From Cynocephalus volans (lineage: Eukaryota > Chordata > Mammalia > Dermoptera > Cynocephalidae), in contig NC_084469.1 of assembly GCF_027409185.1 (NCBI RefSeq), forward strand, positions 32,354,293 through 32,418,292: a stretch of 64,000 nucleotides of DNA, given 5' to 3'. Positions 11,480 to 22,985 of the stretch are shown piece after piece (the first letter of the stretch is position 1; the number at the start of each line of letters is the position of its first letter). A program made the translations under genes and the position numbers. The notes beneath the pieces were generated by a model. It worked only from the letters and a program-made list of their open reading frames with translations. It had not been told where the DNA came from and searched no databases.

Positions 11480-12206
11480 TCTAGCTAACCCCTCCTCCCC
11501 CTCCCCCTTTCCCTCCTCTGGTGGCCTCAGTTCCATTCTCCTGCTTTGAACGTTCAAGGAGTTGTTGCGATTGTTCTTTCTTTCTTTCTCTTTCCTTTTC
11601 TTTCTTTTTCTTTCTCTTTCTCTCTCTCTCCCCCTCCCCCTTCCCTCTGTCTTTCTTTGTTACATTTTTAGCTTCCACTTACCAGTGAGGACATGTGGTG
11701 TTTCTCTTTCTGTATGTGGCTTATTCCACGTAACATAATTTTGTCTAATTTCATCCACGTTGCTGAAAATGGCAGAATTTCCTTCTTTTTTATGGCAGAG
11801 TAGTATTCCATTGCATACTATGCCACATTTTCCTTAGCCACTCATCCATTGATAGACATTCAGGTTGGTTCCAACTCTTGGCTATTGTAAACAGAGGCTG
11901 TGATAAGCATGGGAGTGCAGGTGTCCCTTCAACATGATGATGTCCATTCCTTTGGGTATATACTCAGCAGTAGGATTGGGGGATTGTATGGCAGTTCTGT
12001 CTGCAGTTGTTTGAGGAACCTCCATACTGTTTTCCATAATGTCTTCACTACCATACAGTTCCACTAACAGTGTAGGAGGGTTCCCCTTTCTCTGCATCTT
12101 CACCACAATGTGTTATTCTCTGTCTTTTTTATTTTGCCAGTCTAACCAGGGTAAGATGATATCTCAATGTGGTTTTGATCTGCATTTCCCTGATGCTTAG
12201 TGATAT
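11480..12206 (-). mobile_element. Inverted 5'-truncated L1 3' fragment
   Basis: From 'cagtgaggacatgtgg' through 'ggcagagtagtattccattg' and 'tcaacatgatgatgtccattcc' this is the reverse complement of the last part of L1 ORF2. A pyrimidine-rich 3'UTR equivalent with (TTTC)n lies at about 11575-11640. No intact frame remains. It breaks off at about 12206 where a SINE begins. Confidence 0.85.
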
Positions 12207-12290
12207 CGTCTGTTAGCAACGGTGTTGGTAATACCAAGATCAATATTTCAGATCCCTGTACCAGTCAGCCACCAAAAACAAACAAACAAA
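12207..12290 (+). mobile_element. tRNA-derived SINE monomer, partial
   Basis: 'gttagcaacggtgttggtaataccaagatc' followed by 'cagatccctgtaccagtcagccacc' and an A-rich tail matches a decayed single tRNA-like SINE unit. It is similar in layout to the element at 50392-50464. It abuts the truncated L1. Confidence 0.7.
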
Positions 12291-12374
12291 AATTCCCTAT
12301 AGGAAAAGACTCTTGAGGCTTTAAAAAAACCCAGTTTTTTTAAAAAATAATTATACAAAAAACATGAACTAGAA

Positions 12375-12406
12375 CAATGATGATGATGATGATGGCGATG
12401 ATGATA
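12375..12406 (+). repeat. (GAT)n short tandem repeat
   Basis: About ten GAT units with one GGC interruption. Confidence 0.85.
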
Positions 12407-12469
12407 GTAAAATATTTTATTGGGATTTTATGGAATATGTGGATTTCTTTATTTAATAATTACAGTATT

Positions 12470-12665
12470 CTCTCAGAGCAAGCCTGACTATTATTCCCCT
12501 TTCAAAGATGAAAAAATTGTCCCTCTACCAGCCAGCCACCAAAAAAATAAAATAAAATAATTTTTAAAAATAAAGATGGAAAAATTAAAGCTATTTAATT
12601 TGCATAAATGCTCAGAGTCCCAAATAAAATAAGTGATTGAGCCTAGTAAGTTTGGCTCCAGGACC
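12470..12665. repeat. MIR-like relic interrupted by a SINE tail
   Basis: 'ctattattcccctttcaaagatgaaaaa' and the following 'aaagctatttaatttgc' and 'gagtcccaaataaaataag' resemble a MIR core. The call is by eye. The 53-bp insertion at 12519-12571 splits it. Confidence 0.5.
12519..12571 (+). mobile_element. 53-bp SINE 3'-tail insertion
   Basis: 'tccctctaccagccagccacc' plus an A-rich tail is the very end of the tRNA-derived SINE. It is flanked by a 15-bp near-perfect direct repeat, aaagatgaaaaaatt (12504-12518) and aaagatggaaaaatt (12572-12586). It is an extremely truncated retrotransposed SINE. Confidence 0.8.
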
Positions 12666-13626
12666 TGAAGTATTAAAGTGATACATGGTCCAGGTAACTG
12701 TGGGTAGGTCTAAGGACTTCTAAAATCCCCTTCTACCCATCAAGAGTCCCCCAGTTCCCTACATGGCTGTTTTGTCATCTTCTAAATAGCTTCCATGCTT
12801 TTTTCACTGTTCTTTCATTTGATATAATAAAAATAATCAAAATCTTTCAAGCCATAATAATCAAAGAAAAATAGAGCCAAGGCAGACTTATTCTAGTCTC
12901 ATTATAGAGACTGATCATAGAGAATCAAATTATTATACTTGATAGTAACTATTTATATAAAACTAGCCCAAACAACATTGTATTATCTTTACACCAATAA
13001 TGCTGTAGCTGTTTATGAGGCAACTGCTCGTGATAGTCAAAAATCCAGCTAAGTTGTATCACTTTCATGAGGTTCGTGCTCTTTTGCCCCATCATTTACA
13101 GTTGCCATTTCATGTCAATTTTCTTTTAAAATTTCTTCCCTCACCTCATGTGATTGCTTTGCTGGTTCTAGACATTTAACATCTTGTCATTGTGAGTTTA
13201 CATGATCTTCTCAATACTCTTGCCTTCTATCTCTCCCAGTTCAAATCATCCTATCCATTATTGCCAGATCAATACTCTATTGTTTTGTATTATTCAACCT
13301 GATATAACAAGTTTTCTGTTTTCACTATGTTTTTCAAATATAGAAAAAAACATTTTTATTGTCTTTTTACACCTCTATATTCCATTATTCTTTTATTCAT
13401 TGCAGTTAGACATTCATTCTCAAATTCCTTCCATACTGATTATTTGAAGCAGTCTTCATCAGTCTTATAAAAATGGCCATAGCTGCAACTCTTGTCTTAG
13501 GCATGATGCTCTGTTCAACATATTGTCATATGCAAATACACTAACATGGGACAAACAAAAGAGCTCTGTTAGGTAGACCCTTGAATCACCAGGGCTTGAG
13601 CTCATATAGAAAGTATAGATTAATTG
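12666..13626. other. AT-rich unique DNA
   Basis: No gene or repeat was recognised with confidence between the MIR relic and the full-length L1. Confidence 0.5.
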
Positions 13627-13637
13627 AAAGGCAGTAG
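13627..13637. repeat. Target-site duplication of the full-length L1, left
   Basis: aaaggcagtag, identical to 20401-20411. It directly precedes the first base of the element. The leading A run is shared with the poly(A) tail, so the true repeat is 8-11 bp. Confidence 0.9.
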
Positions 13638-15173
13638 GGAGTTTCAGGATGGCGGCGGCTGCGGCGGCTGGCGCGGAGTGGCTGGGGTGGAGAAGGTGGC
13701 CACTGGGCCTCAGGCAGCCGGGAAACTTGTGGACCTTCCTCTGGCCATCTCTTGGGGGAGGACTGCTGCTGCTGGCCGGTCGTGGGGGCTCAACGCCACT
13801 TTGCCCCCGGCAGGAGAGGCTGCCTCATTTGCAGGCAACAGCTTTGAAGTGTGGAGCAGGAAAAGAACTGATTCTTAGCTGCAAAGGTGAGTCTTGAAGC
13901 AGGGAACACGGCGCCAGGGCTGCTGTGGATGCAGCCAGGATCCCGGAGGCTGGGGCCGCGCTGAAGGCGGCCAGCTGCCCTATCCAGGATTCGAGGTTTC
14001 AGGCCGGCGTTGGGGAAGACTCCTGGGAGCGCCCGAGCGGCGCCGCGCGACTGGGCAGCCCGAGGCGGCAGCGCCGAGAACACGGAAGGCAACAAACCAG
14101 AGACAGAGCGAGCGCCCGACCTGGCACAGCACTGTGAGTGATCCCTGGCACAGCTCTGTTCGGGGGGTGGATGCACACGCGGCTCCCGCCTGCACCACCA
14201 GGCCACTCACTACCCCGGTGCTGCCTCCATTTTCCCAGGTGCGGGCAGCTCCGCCCTGCTCGGCCATCACTGAGCCCATTTGCTTGGCCTGGCGCGGGGC
14301 TTTCCGGACACTGCGGGCCGACCTCCTCTCCCACTCCCTCCACGGTTCTCTGGCAGGGCTGGGGGTGTGGGGCGTCCCGACCAGTTTTGGGAGGGCTAGG
14401 AAGTACGGGCGGGCCGACTGTCACTCCACCACACCCTGGACTCCGGCCCCGGTAAACTTCCTGTTACTGGGAGGCAGATACCATCTCTGCGACCACCAGT
14501 TTGGAAAAAAGCCTAACGAATTTCTGGTTGGGAATAGTGTGGTAGGAGAGTTCCCAGGTCCGATTGAACCTGCCGGAGAGCAGGCTGCAGGCGGGCACTA
14601 GACTCGGTTTATACGGGGGGATACAAAGGTGAACAAGACCCGAGAAAGATCTACACAGTGCTACAAAGGCACCCAGAGAGACCGGTCGTCTGTGCCTAGC
14701 AGAAACCTGGTAGACTTCCTGGGCGAGGCGGTGCTGAGCAGGGTCTTGAAGGCCCAGCTGATAGGCGAGGGGTGCAGAAGACACGCCCCAACCCAGCACA
14801 GTGTGCACAGAGGGGGGAGACTTGCGGCCAGGGAGGCGGAGACTCGACAGAAACCACACACCCGGTGGGGTCGCCACTGCACGATCTAACAGCCTGGGCC
14901 AGAGCACACGGAACGGGGAGAAGTCCTGTACAGAAAGTGAAAGCTCAACAGAGATCACACACCCTGTGGTACGTGATCCACCAGCCCAGCAAAGTACAAG
15001 CTGACCAGAAAGGTGGATCCCCGGAGAAGCCCAAGACCCGAGGCAACCACACACACAAGACACTAGAGGCCAACTGAGCAGTCACGGTGGGAGCCATACC
15101 AAATTGGCAACCACAGCAACATCCTAGTTAGTCATTAGTCTTAAACCGGTGGACTGTGAAACCCCCTGCCACA
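13638..15173 (+). promoter_or_regulatory. L1 5'UTR, CpG-rich internal promoter
   Basis: About 1.5 kb. The first 950 bp are GC- and CpG-rich, as expected for an L1 internal RNA polymerase II promoter. The distal part contains two diverged repeats of about 95 bp ('gacagaaaccacacacccggtgg' region at 14846 and 'aacagagatcacacaccctgtgg' region at 14946). Only one ATG-started open frame of note is present on the sense strand (13649-13897, 82 codons, starting inside the YY1-like site). I do not call it a gene. Confidence 0.8.
13645..13659 (+). promoter_or_regulatory. YY1-like site at the L1 5' end
   Basis: 'caggatggcggcggc' lies within 10 nt of the L1 start. Human L1 has a YY1 site (core AAGATGGC) at the same place that helps set the transcription start; a core ATGGCGGC fits YY1. 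The role here is inferred. The L1 beginning near 29362 has 'caagatggtggag' at the same position. Confidence 0.6.
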
Positions 15174-16154
15174 ATGAATAAACACCAAAAAAAAGACACC
15201 AGAAATACAAAAAATCAAGAAAGTACACCACCAAAAGTTAATAAATCTCATACTCTAGATCCTATAGAACAAGAAGCCCTTGAAATAACTGACAAGGAAT
15301 TTCGAGTGATAATTCTAAGGAAACTGAATGAGATACAAGAAAACTCAGCTAGACATCATGATGAAATGAGGAAAAGTATACAGGATCTGAAAGAGGAAAT
15401 ATACAAGGAAATCAATGTCCTGAAAAAAAATGTAGCAGAACTTGCTGAACTGAAGAAGTTATTCAGCGAAATAAAAAACACAACGGAGAGTTTAACCAGC
15501 AGGCTTGTCGAAGTTGAAGAGAGAACCTCTGAACTTGAAGATGGGCTGTTTGAAATAACACAAGCAGACAAAAAGAAAGAAAAAAGAATCAAGGACATGG
15601 AAGAAAATCTGAGAGAGATATCAGACAACCTCAAGCGCTCAAATATCCGAGTCATGGGTATTCCAGAAGGGGAGGAAAATGGAGATTCCATTGAAAACAT
15701 ATTCAACAAAATAGTGGCAGAAAACTTCCCAGGTATAGGAAAAATCACAGATCTTCAGATCCAGGAAGCTCAACGATCTCCAAACGTATTCAACCCAAAA
15801 AGGCCTTCTCCAAGACATGTCATAGTCAAATTGGCAAAACTCAGAGACAAAGACAGAATCTTAAAAGCTGCAAGAGAGAAGCGTCAAATCACCTATAAGG
15901 GAGCCCCAATCAGGTTAACATCAGACTTTTCATCACAAACCCTAAAAGCTAGAAAGGAATGGGATGATATTTTCAAAATACTAAAAGACAAAGATTGCCA
16001 GCCAAGAATACTCTACCCTGCAAGGCTATCCTTCCGAAATGAGGGGCAAATAGTATATTTCTCAGACAAACAAAAACTGCGGGAGTTCACTACCACAAGA
16101 CCACCCTTACAAGAAATCCTCAAGGGAGTACTGGGTTTGGTTCCTGAAAAATAA
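15174..16154 (+). CDS. L1 ORF1 protein, RNA-binding chaperone
   Basis: A 326-residue protein from the ATG at 15174. An upstream in-frame GTG at 15156 is not needed and sits in a poor context. It forms trimers that coat L1 RNA in cytoplasmic particles. The first 45 residues are basic and polar. A long heptad-rich coiled coil (roughly residues 45-155, EELYKEINVLKK through DNLKR) leads to the RRM domain beginning NIRVMGIPEGEE. Then comes a C-terminal domain with RILYPARLSFRNEG. Length is close to the 338 residues of human ORF1p. No stop or frameshift is present. It is translated from the same bicistronic RNA as ORF2. Confidence 0.96.
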   Translation: MNKHQKKDTRNTKNQESTPPKVNKSHTLDPIEQEALEITDKEFRVIILRKLNEIQENSARHHDEMRKSIQDLKEEIYKEINVLKKNVAELAELKKLFSEIKNTTESLTSRLVEVEERTSELEDGLFEITQADKKKEKRIKDMEENLREISDNLKRSNIRVMGIPEGEENGDSIENIFNKIVAENFPGIGKITDLQIQEAQRSPNVFNPKRPSPRHVIVKLAKLRDKDRILKAAREKRQITYKGAPIRLTSDFSSQTLKARKEWDDIFKILKDKDCQPRILYPARLSFRNEGQIVYFSDKQKLREFTTTRPPLQEILKGVLGLVPEK

Positions 16155-16341
16155 CTACCACTGCCATAAAAACCTAAGAAAAATCTAAACCCGCTAGTAC
16201 AATAAAAATGGCATTCATGAAGAGAAAACAAGCTAACAAAAACACTATCTACAACCTAAGGAACCAACAAACAAAGAAACCAAACAGTAAATCAGAAAGC
16301 AAGGAACAAAAGACACCTAAGACAACCAAACAACCAATAAA
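16155..16341 (+). other. L1 inter-ORF spacer
   Basis: 187 nt, A-rich, between the ORF1 stop and the ORF2 ATG. It is about three times the 63-nt human spacer and may matter for the reinitiation-like translation of ORF2. Confidence 0.85.
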
Positions 16342-19300
16342 ATGCTAGGAATAAATCAACACCTTTCAATAACAACTCTTAATGTTAAAGGCTTAAATTC
16401 CCCAATTAAAAGACACAGACTGGCTGACTGGATCAAAAAGCAGGACCCAACTATATGCTGCCTACAAGAGACCCACCTCACCCATAAAGATTCACACAGA
16501 CTAAGAGTGAAAGGATGGAAAAAGATTTACCATGCAAACAGAAAAGAAAAACGAGCTGGAGTGGCTATTCTTATATCTGACAAAATAGACTTTAAACTAA
16601 AAACCATAAAAAGAGACAATGAGGGACACTACTTAATGATAAAAGGACTGATCCATCAAGAAGACATAACAATCATAAATATGTACGCACCCAATGTTGG
16701 AGCAGCCAGATTTATAAAACAAACTCTATTAGACCTAAAGAAGGAAATAGACACTAATACCATAATAGCAGGGGACCTGAACACTCCACTGTCAATATTA
16801 GACAGATCATCTAGGCAAAGAATCAGTAGAGAAACACAAGATCTAAACAAGACTCTAGACCAATTGGAATTGGCAGATATCTACAGAACATTCCACCCAA
16901 CAACCTCAGAATATTCATTCTTCTCATCAGCACATGGATCATTCTCCAAGATAGATCACATATTAGGTCACAAATCAAGTCTCAATAAATTCAAAAAAAT
17001 TGGAATTGTCCCATGTATCTTCTCAGACCACAATGGATTAAAACTAGAAATTAATAACAAACAAAACTCTGGAAACTATACAAACACATGGAAATTAAAC
17101 AGCATTCTACTTAATGACATATGGGTCCAAGAAGAAATCAAGCAGGAAATCAAAAAGTTTATTGAAACTAATGAAAACAATGATACATCATACCAAAACC
17201 TGTGGGATACTGCAAAAGCAGTATTGAGGGGAAAATTTATTGCATTAAATGCTCACTTCAGAAGAATGGAAAGATGGCAAGTGAACAACCTAACACTTCA
17301 CCTTAAAGAACTAGAAAAACAAGAACAATCCAATCCTAAAGTTAGCAGACAGAAAGAAATCATTAAGATCAGAGCAGAACTGAATGAAATTGAAAACCAA
17401 AAAACAATTCAAAAGATCAACGAATCAAAAAGTTGGTTTTTTGAAAAGATAAATAAAATTGACAAACCATTAGCATGGCTAACAAAAAAAAGAAGAGAGA
17501 AGACTCAAATAACAAAAATTAGAAATGAAAAGGGCGATATTACAACTGATTCATCTGAAATACAAGGAATCATTCGAGACTACTGTAAACAACTATACGC
17601 CAACAAATTTGAAAATCTGGAGGAAATGGATAAATTTCTGGACACACACAAGCTCCCAAAACTGAACCGTGAAGACGTAGAAAATTTGAACAGACCAATA
17701 ACAATAAAGGAGATTGAAGCTGTTATCAGAAGGCTCCCAACAAAGAAAAGCCCAGGACCAGATGGATTCACAGCAGAATTTTACCAAACATTCAAAGAGG
17801 AATTGACACCGATTCTTTACAAACTATTCCAAAAGATTGAAACGGACGCAAATCTCCCAAACTCATTCTATGAAGCAAACATCATCCTGATACCAAAACC
17901 AGGTAAAGATATAACCAAAAAAGAAAACTACAGGCCAATATCCTTGATGAATATAGATGCAAAAATCCTCACTAAAATACTAGCAAACAGAATACAGCAA
18001 CACATACGAAAAATTATTCATCACGATCAAGTGGGATTCATCCCAGGGATGCAAGGTTGGTTCAACATACGCAAATCAATAAATGTGATACACCATATTA
18101 ATAAAGTCAAACACAAGGACCATATGATCATCTCTATAGATGCTGAAAAAGCATTTGATAAAGTTCAGCACTCATTCATGACAAAGACCCTCTATAAGTT
18201 AGGTATAGAGGGAAAGTATGTCAACATAATTAAAGCCATATATGCCAAACCCACTGCCAATATCATCCTGAATGGAGAAAAGCTGAAAGCTTTTCCTTTA
18301 AGAACAGGCACTAGACAAGGATGCCCACTCTCACCACTCCTATTCAACATAGTGTTGGAAGTACTAGCCAGAGCAATCAGAGAAGAGAAGGAAATAAAGG
18401 GCATCCAGATTGGAAAAGATGAAGTCAAACTGTCCCTGTTTGCAGATGACATGATCCTATATATCGAACAGCCTAAAACCTCTACAAAAAAACTGTTGGA
18501 ATTGATAAATGATTTCAGCACAGTAGCAGGATACAAAATCAACACACAAAAATCAGTAGCATTTCTTTTCTCCAATAGTGAACATGCAGAAGGAGAAATC
18601 AAGAAAGCCTGCCCATTTACAATAGCCACCAAAAAAATAAAATACTTAGGAATTGAGTTAACCAAGGAGGTGAAAAATCTCTATAATGAGAACTACAAAC
18701 CACTGCTGAGAGAAATTAGAGAGGATACAAGAAGATGGAAAGATATTCCATGCTCTTGGATTGGAAGAATCAACATAGTGAAAATGTCCATACTACCCAA
18801 AGTGATATACAAATTCAATGCAATCCCCATCAAAATTCCAAAGACATTTTTCTCAGAAATGGAAAAAACTATTCAGACATTTATATGGAACAATAAAAGA
18901 CCACGAATAGCCAAAGCAATGCTCAGCAAAAAAAATAAAGCTGGAGGCATAACACTACCTGACTTTAAGCTATACTACAAAGCTATAATAACCAAAACAG
19001 TATGGTACTGGCATAAAAACAGACACACTGACCAATGGAATAGAATAGAGAATCCAGAAATCAACCCTCACACTTACTGCCATCTGATCTTTGACAAAGG
19101 CACCAAGCCTATTCACTGGGGAAGGGACTGCCTCTTCAGCAAGTGGTGCTGGGATAACTGGATATCGATATGCAGGAGAATGAAACTAGATCCATACCTC
19201 TCACCGTATACTAAAATCAACTCTAAATGGATTAAGGATTTAAATATACACCCTGAGACAATAAAACTTCTTAAAGAAAACATAGGGGAAACACTTCAGG

Positions 19301-20169
19301 AAATAGGACTGGGCACAGACTTCATGAATACGACCCCAAAAGCACGGGCAAGCAAAGGAAAAATAAACAAATGGGATTATATCAAACTAAAAAGCTTCTG
19401 CACAGCAAAAGAAACAATTAAAAGAGTTAAAAGACAACCAACAGAGTGGGAGAAAATATTTGCAAAATATACATCTGACAAAGGATTAATATCCAGAATA
19501 TATAAGGAACTCAAACAACTTTACAAGAAGAAAACAAGCAACCCAATTAAAAAATGGGCAAAAGAGCTAAGTAGGCATTTCTCTAAGGAAGATATCCAAA
19601 TGGCCAACAGACATATGAAAAAATGCTCAACATCACTCAGCATCCGGGAAGTGCAAATCAAAACCACATTGAGATACCATCTAACCCCAGTTAGGATGGC
19701 TAAAATCCAAAAGACTATGAACGATAAATGCTGGCGAGGCTGCGGAGAAAAAGGAACTCTCATACATTGTTGGTGGGACTGCAAAATGGTGCAGCCTCTA
19801 TGGAAAATGGTATGGAGGTTCCTTAAACAATTGCAAATAGATCTACCATACGACCCAGCCATCCCACTGTTGGGAATATACCCAGAGGAATGGAAATCAT
19901 CAAGTCGAAGGTATACCTGTTCCCCAATGTTCATCGCAGCACTCTTTACAATAGCCAAGAGTTGGAACCAGCCCAAATGCCCATCATCAGATGAGTGGAT
20001 ACGGAAAATGTGGTACATCTACACAATGGAATACTACTCAGCTATAAAAACGAATGAAATACTGCCATTTGCAACAACATGGATGGACCTTGAGAGAATT
20101 ATATTAAGTGAAACAAGTCAGGCACAGAAAGAGAAATACCACATGTTCTCACTTATTGGTGGGAGCTAA
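16342..20169 (+). CDS. L1 ORF2 protein, endonuclease-reverse transcriptase
   Basis: An uninterrupted 1275-residue protein, the same length as human ORF2p. It nicks genomic DNA and copies L1 RNA by target-primed reverse transcription. The apurinic-type endonuclease domain has E43 (CLQETHL), D145 and N147 (AGDLNTP), and S228-D229-H230 (FSDHNG), all at human positions. The reverse-transcriptase core has GFIPGMQG, the ARQG-like [13 protein letters not shown] and the catalytic FADD at residues 700-703. The C-terminal zinc-knuckle-like C-x3-C-x7-H-x4-C is C1130, C1134, H1142 and C1147. Nothing is missing, so activity is plausible. It could also mobilise the tRNA-derived SINEs seen nearby. Confidence 0.97.
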   Translation: MLGINQHLSITTLNVKGLNSPIKRHRLADWIKKQDPTICCLQETHLTHKDSHRLRVKGWKKIYHANRKEKRAGVAILISDKIDFKLKTIKRDNEGHYLMIKGLIHQEDITIINMYAPNVGAARFIKQTLLDLKKEIDTNTIIAGDLNTPLSILDRSSRQRISRETQDLNKTLDQLELADIYRTFHPTTSEYSFFSSAHGSFSKIDHILGHKSSLNKFKKIGIVPCIFSDHNGLKLEINNKQNSGNYTNTWKLNSILLNDIWVQEEIKQEIKKFIETNENNDTSYQNLWDTAKAVLRGKFIALNAHFRRMERWQVNNLTLHLKELEKQEQSNPKVSRQKEIIKIRAELNEIENQKTIQKINESKSWFFEKINKIDKPLAWLTKKRREKTQITKIRNEKGDITTDSSEIQGIIRDYCKQLYANKFENLEEMDKFLDTHKLPKLNREDVENLNRPITIKEIEAVIRRLPTKKSPGPDGFTAEFYQTFKEELTPILYKLFQKIETDANLPNSFYEANIILIPKPGKDITKKENYRPISLMNIDAKILTKILANRIQQHIRKIIHHDQVGFIPGMQGWFNIRKSINVIHHINKVKHKDHMIISIDAEKAFDKVQHSFMTKTLYKLGIEGKYVNIIKAIYAKPTANIILNGEKLKAFPLRTGTRQGCPLSPLLFNIVLEVLARAIREEKEIKGIQIGKDEVKLSLFADDMILYIEQPKTSTKKLLELINDFSTVAGYKINTQKSVAFLFSNSEHAEGEIKKACPFTIATKKIKYLGIELTKEVKNLYNENYKPLLREIREDTRRWKDIPCSWIGRINIVKMSILPKVIYKFNAIPIKIPKTFFSEMEKTIQTFIWNNKRPRIAKAMLSKKNKAGGITLPDFKLYYKAIITKTVWYWHKNRHTDQWNRIENPEINPHTYCHLIFDKGTKPIHWGRDCLFSKWCWDNWISICRRMKLDPYLSPYTKINSKWIKDLNIHPETIKLLKENIGETLQEIGLGTDFMNTTPKARASKGKINKWDYIKLKSFCTAKETIKRVKRQPTEWEKIFAKYTSDKGLISRIYKELKQLYKKKTSNPIKKWAKELSRHFSKEDIQMANRHMKKCSTSLSIREVQIKTTLRYHLTPVRMAKIQKTMNDKCWRGCGEKGTLIHCWWDCKMVQPLWKMVWRFLKQLQIDLPYDPAIPLLGIYPEEWKSSSRRYTCSPMFIAALFTIAKSWNQPKCPSSDEWIRKMWYIYTMEYYSAIKTNEILPFATTWMDLERIILSETSQAQKEKYHMFSLIGGS

Positions 20170-20400
20170 AAATTAATATATAAATTCACACACACACATA
20201 CACACATACACACACAAACCGGGGGGGGGGGGGAAGAAGAGATAACAACCACAATTATTTGAAGTTGATACAACAAACAAACAGAAAGGACATGGTTGGG
20301 GGGGATGGGGGAGGGAGAAGGGAGGGAGGTTTTGGTGATGGGGAGCATTAATCAGCTACAATGTATATCGACAAAATAAAATTAAAAAAAAAAAAAAAAA
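20170..20400 (+). other. L1 3'UTR with G-rich polypurine tract and poly(A)
   Basis: It holds a (CA)n stretch at 20187-20216, a 13-G run at 20221-20233 and a G-rich tract at about 20298-20342 made of four or more G-runs. AATAAAAT follows just before the A tail. The G-rich tract recurs at 8498-8545, 39876-39921 and, as C-rich, 44133-44175. Confidence 0.88.
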
Positions 20401-20411
20401 AAAGGCAGTAG
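20401..20411. repeat. Target-site duplication of the full-length L1, right
   Basis: aaaggcagtag, matching 13627-13637. Confidence 0.9.
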
Positions 20412-21397
20412 TATCCTGAAGGAAATAGGTAAAAAAATATTTTTCCTTTTTTTTTTTTTTTTTTTTGTCTCTTTGCAAACCCACAAAGATATGTCATCAT
20501 ATTCAGGGTAATACGATTTAGCTACAAGGATAGAAGAGTATGCAGAAACAGTTCATGAACAATCTCTAGGTCACTATTAGACATTACTTCTTAATTTTAG
20601 TGAGAGGATCTGCTAACCGTTTTTTAGGCAAGGAAATGACACAAATAGTTTTGCATGCTAGTAACATCACATGTAAGTTGTTGTGGAGGAAGGAGGGAAA
20701 GACAATGTAACTGAATTCAAAGAGAAAAGTGAACAACCATTTTACTGTTCTAAGCAAAATATTGCACGCCACTGAGTGAAACTGGAAAGGAAAGAGATTT
20801 CAAGAGAGTCTGAAAAGTTGAATTGTTAAGACACGGCTGATTAGGAGTTTGCTAAAGGTTCAGGACATCATGAAGTTGAATACAAGTTGCTATCTTGGAT
20901 TATGAAATAAAAGGAACAATGATGGTAGAATTCTGGAAGTTAAAGTTCACTAAATCTAAGTAAAAATTCACAGCAAAGCAAACAGGTCACATAAGTCTTG
21001 GTTTAATTCAAACTCTATTTTTGTCTCTATCTAGCATCAGAACACACACCATCACAAAATTGAAGGAATGGCTTCTACGGGTCTCTGAGTAAGTTTTCAT
21101 TATTGTATAACAATTTACAAAAAGGTCTGTTTATGGCCTTCCTATTTCCGACCTCACCCCAGCTCCAACTATCTTTCTCAGTCATTTTACGTAGCACGCT
21201 GAAGGAATAGTCCGTCATCGACTACTCACCTGTGAAGTAGCTTTCCAGATACATAGTGATCTGCTGTAGACATTCCAGAGTTAGGCGGGTGCTACAGATC
21301 CAAAGCTCAAAGGCATTTCTCTGATGCATGGGCATGGGGGGACTTGTTTGAATCTGAAAGTATTTTAGTGGAAAGGATTCCGTACAAGAAATCATGT

Positions 21398-21545
21398 AAC
21401 ACCATGATTCTCAGAGTGGTCAGCATGGGCAAATGTAAGAGTTGGCTCAAAGTACATAATCTCAAGCTGTGTCCCAGACTTACTAAATCAGGATCTGCAT
21501 TTCAAGAGGAACCCCAGGTTATTCGTGTGTACACTTAAGTTTGAT
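21398..21545. repeat. MER5-like hAT-Charlie relic
   Basis: The wording 'gattctcagagtggtcagcatg...cccagacttactaaatcaggatctgcattt...aaccccaggttattcgtgtgtacac' follows the MER5A/B layout of non-autonomous hAT-Charlie DNA transposons. Identified from memory. Confidence 0.7.
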
Positions 21546-22119
21546 GGGCTTCTAATATTTTAAACCATAAGGTTTTTATTTAATCAATATAGGCATACCA
21601 CCTGGGTATTGAATTTTAAAAATCCCTTGATTTTCAATGAGCGGTCATAGAAGCACTAATGTAACCCAATACTAATCTCCTTTTAAATAGAATTGAACCT
21701 AATATATTTATCCACACTTTGTAAGAGCTACATTGATAGGAGTGTCCAAAGTTAAGCTGTTTTATACTGCTATCTAAGACTGCATCCAATGATTCCTGTT
21801 TTGGAAAAAAATAGTATCTAAATATGAAAGAAATTAGAAGAAACATGGAAGATGGGAACCTAAAAATAAAATATTTTCTTTAAATATTCAAATTAGCAAG
21901 CATAATTGATATTATTAAGGAACACAAAAAGGCAAATAGTACATCAGTATTCTGAATTCTAACCTCATAATTCCTAAAATTTAATTATGTGCAGATTTTA
22001 CTTTTGAATCAATAAATATATTATCTATTTATACGTAAAATAAATTAAACATATTTTTGTACAAGGAAATGAGTGCTTTAATTAATTATTTAAATTTTTC
22101 TAGCCCTATTAGCAGTAAC

Positions 22120-22300
22120 ATAACCTGTCAGGGTGTGCCTGGTGCTTTAAAACCTGCTAGTCACAGTGTGCACTGTGAACCCATAGCATTAGCTGGGAGC
22201 TTGTACAAAATACAGAATCTCAAACCTCCCTCAGACCTGATGGATCAGATTCTACATTCTAACAATATCCCCGGGTGATTTCTGTGCACTGATCTTTACC
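22120..22300. repeat. MER5-like hAT-Charlie relic
   Basis: 'catagcattagctgggagcttgtacaaaatacagaatctc' followed by 'gatcagattctacattctaacaatatccccgggtgatttctgtgcac' matches the MER5 family layout. Confidence 0.75.
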
Positions 22301-22834
22301 ACTAACTGGTAAGTTCAGGATTGGCAGAGAATCTCACTTGAAGAAAAAAGTTAGACCACTAGGGAAATGTCAACTGTAATTGCTTCTTTTGTCAAGACCT
22401 TGCATCTCCGAGAAATGGAAATCCTTTCAGAGTGTGTATCTCCATGTTGTTTTGTACCCGGTACGGCCATCAGAACTGCTCAGGGGACTGTGAAAGGTAA
22501 AGATGAATGCTACCCTGATGCTAAGAAAACATGAACTGAAAGGTTCCACTTGTGGATGCTGATGTGTTGCAGACCAGCTTCAAAAGTGGTTCTGAGAGCA
22601 GACTGAGGGATGTGCCCTGCCCTCTCAGCACTAAAGACAGCAGAATATTGGGTACCTATGATTCCCAATGCCAGCATTAGTGACATTCTCCTCCAAGTCA
22701 AAAAGAAAGTTGTACATAAAATTTGGCATTGAGGTTTTCCAACAGAGGAAAGGTGGTGAGTGTGTTCATCTCTCACTTGTGATTTGAAACTATCAGGTCC
22801 AGAAGTAATTGCTGCAAGAATTCAAACATTCTAC

Positions 22835-22985
22835 TTAATAAATTCATTCATTCATTTACTCTTAAAATATTTTTAAGTACCTGTGATGTGCCAGACACTG
22901 TACTAGTTGCTTGGTATACAGAGAAGAATAAGTTTGAATTCGTCCATCTTCTAGGTTATAGTGCAGCTTACAGTCTAAAATTGTA
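22835..22985. repeat. Ancient mammalian repeat fragment
   Basis: 'attcattcattcatttactc...tgtgatgtgccagacactgtactagttgcttggtatac' is a commonly seen ancient mammalian repeat. A similar copy is at 41190-41340. I cannot fix the family by eye. Confidence 0.5.

Larger units (their letters stand above)
13638..20400 (+). mobile_element. Full-length young LINE-1 with intact ORF1 and ORF2
   Basis: A 6.76-kb autonomous non-LTR retrotransposon. Its order is a CpG-rich 5'UTR (13638-15173), ORF1 (15174-16154), a 187-nt A-rich spacer, ORF2 (16342-20169) and a 3'UTR with (CA)n, a 13-G run and a G-rich polypurine tract. It ends 'tgtatatcgacaaaataaaatt' plus an A tail. It is flanked by an 11-bp target-site duplication. 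Both proteins are uninterrupted and catalytic residues are in place, so the copy looks capable of retrotransposition. The 44-47 kb and 61-64 kb elements are close relatives by reading, hence the same subfamily. The insertion sits about 2.4 kb 3' of the olfactory receptor. Confidence 0.97.

Noticed and set aside
13894-14601. 235-codon sense open frame in the L1 5'UTR
   Set aside because: Its start is TTG and no domain is recognisable; an effect of GC content.
14464-15063. 199-codon open frame antisense to the L1 5'UTR, like primate ORF0
   Set aside because: It begins with GTG and has no ATG until near its end; GC-rich sequence readily gives long open frames. Primate ORF0 position and sequence are not matched.
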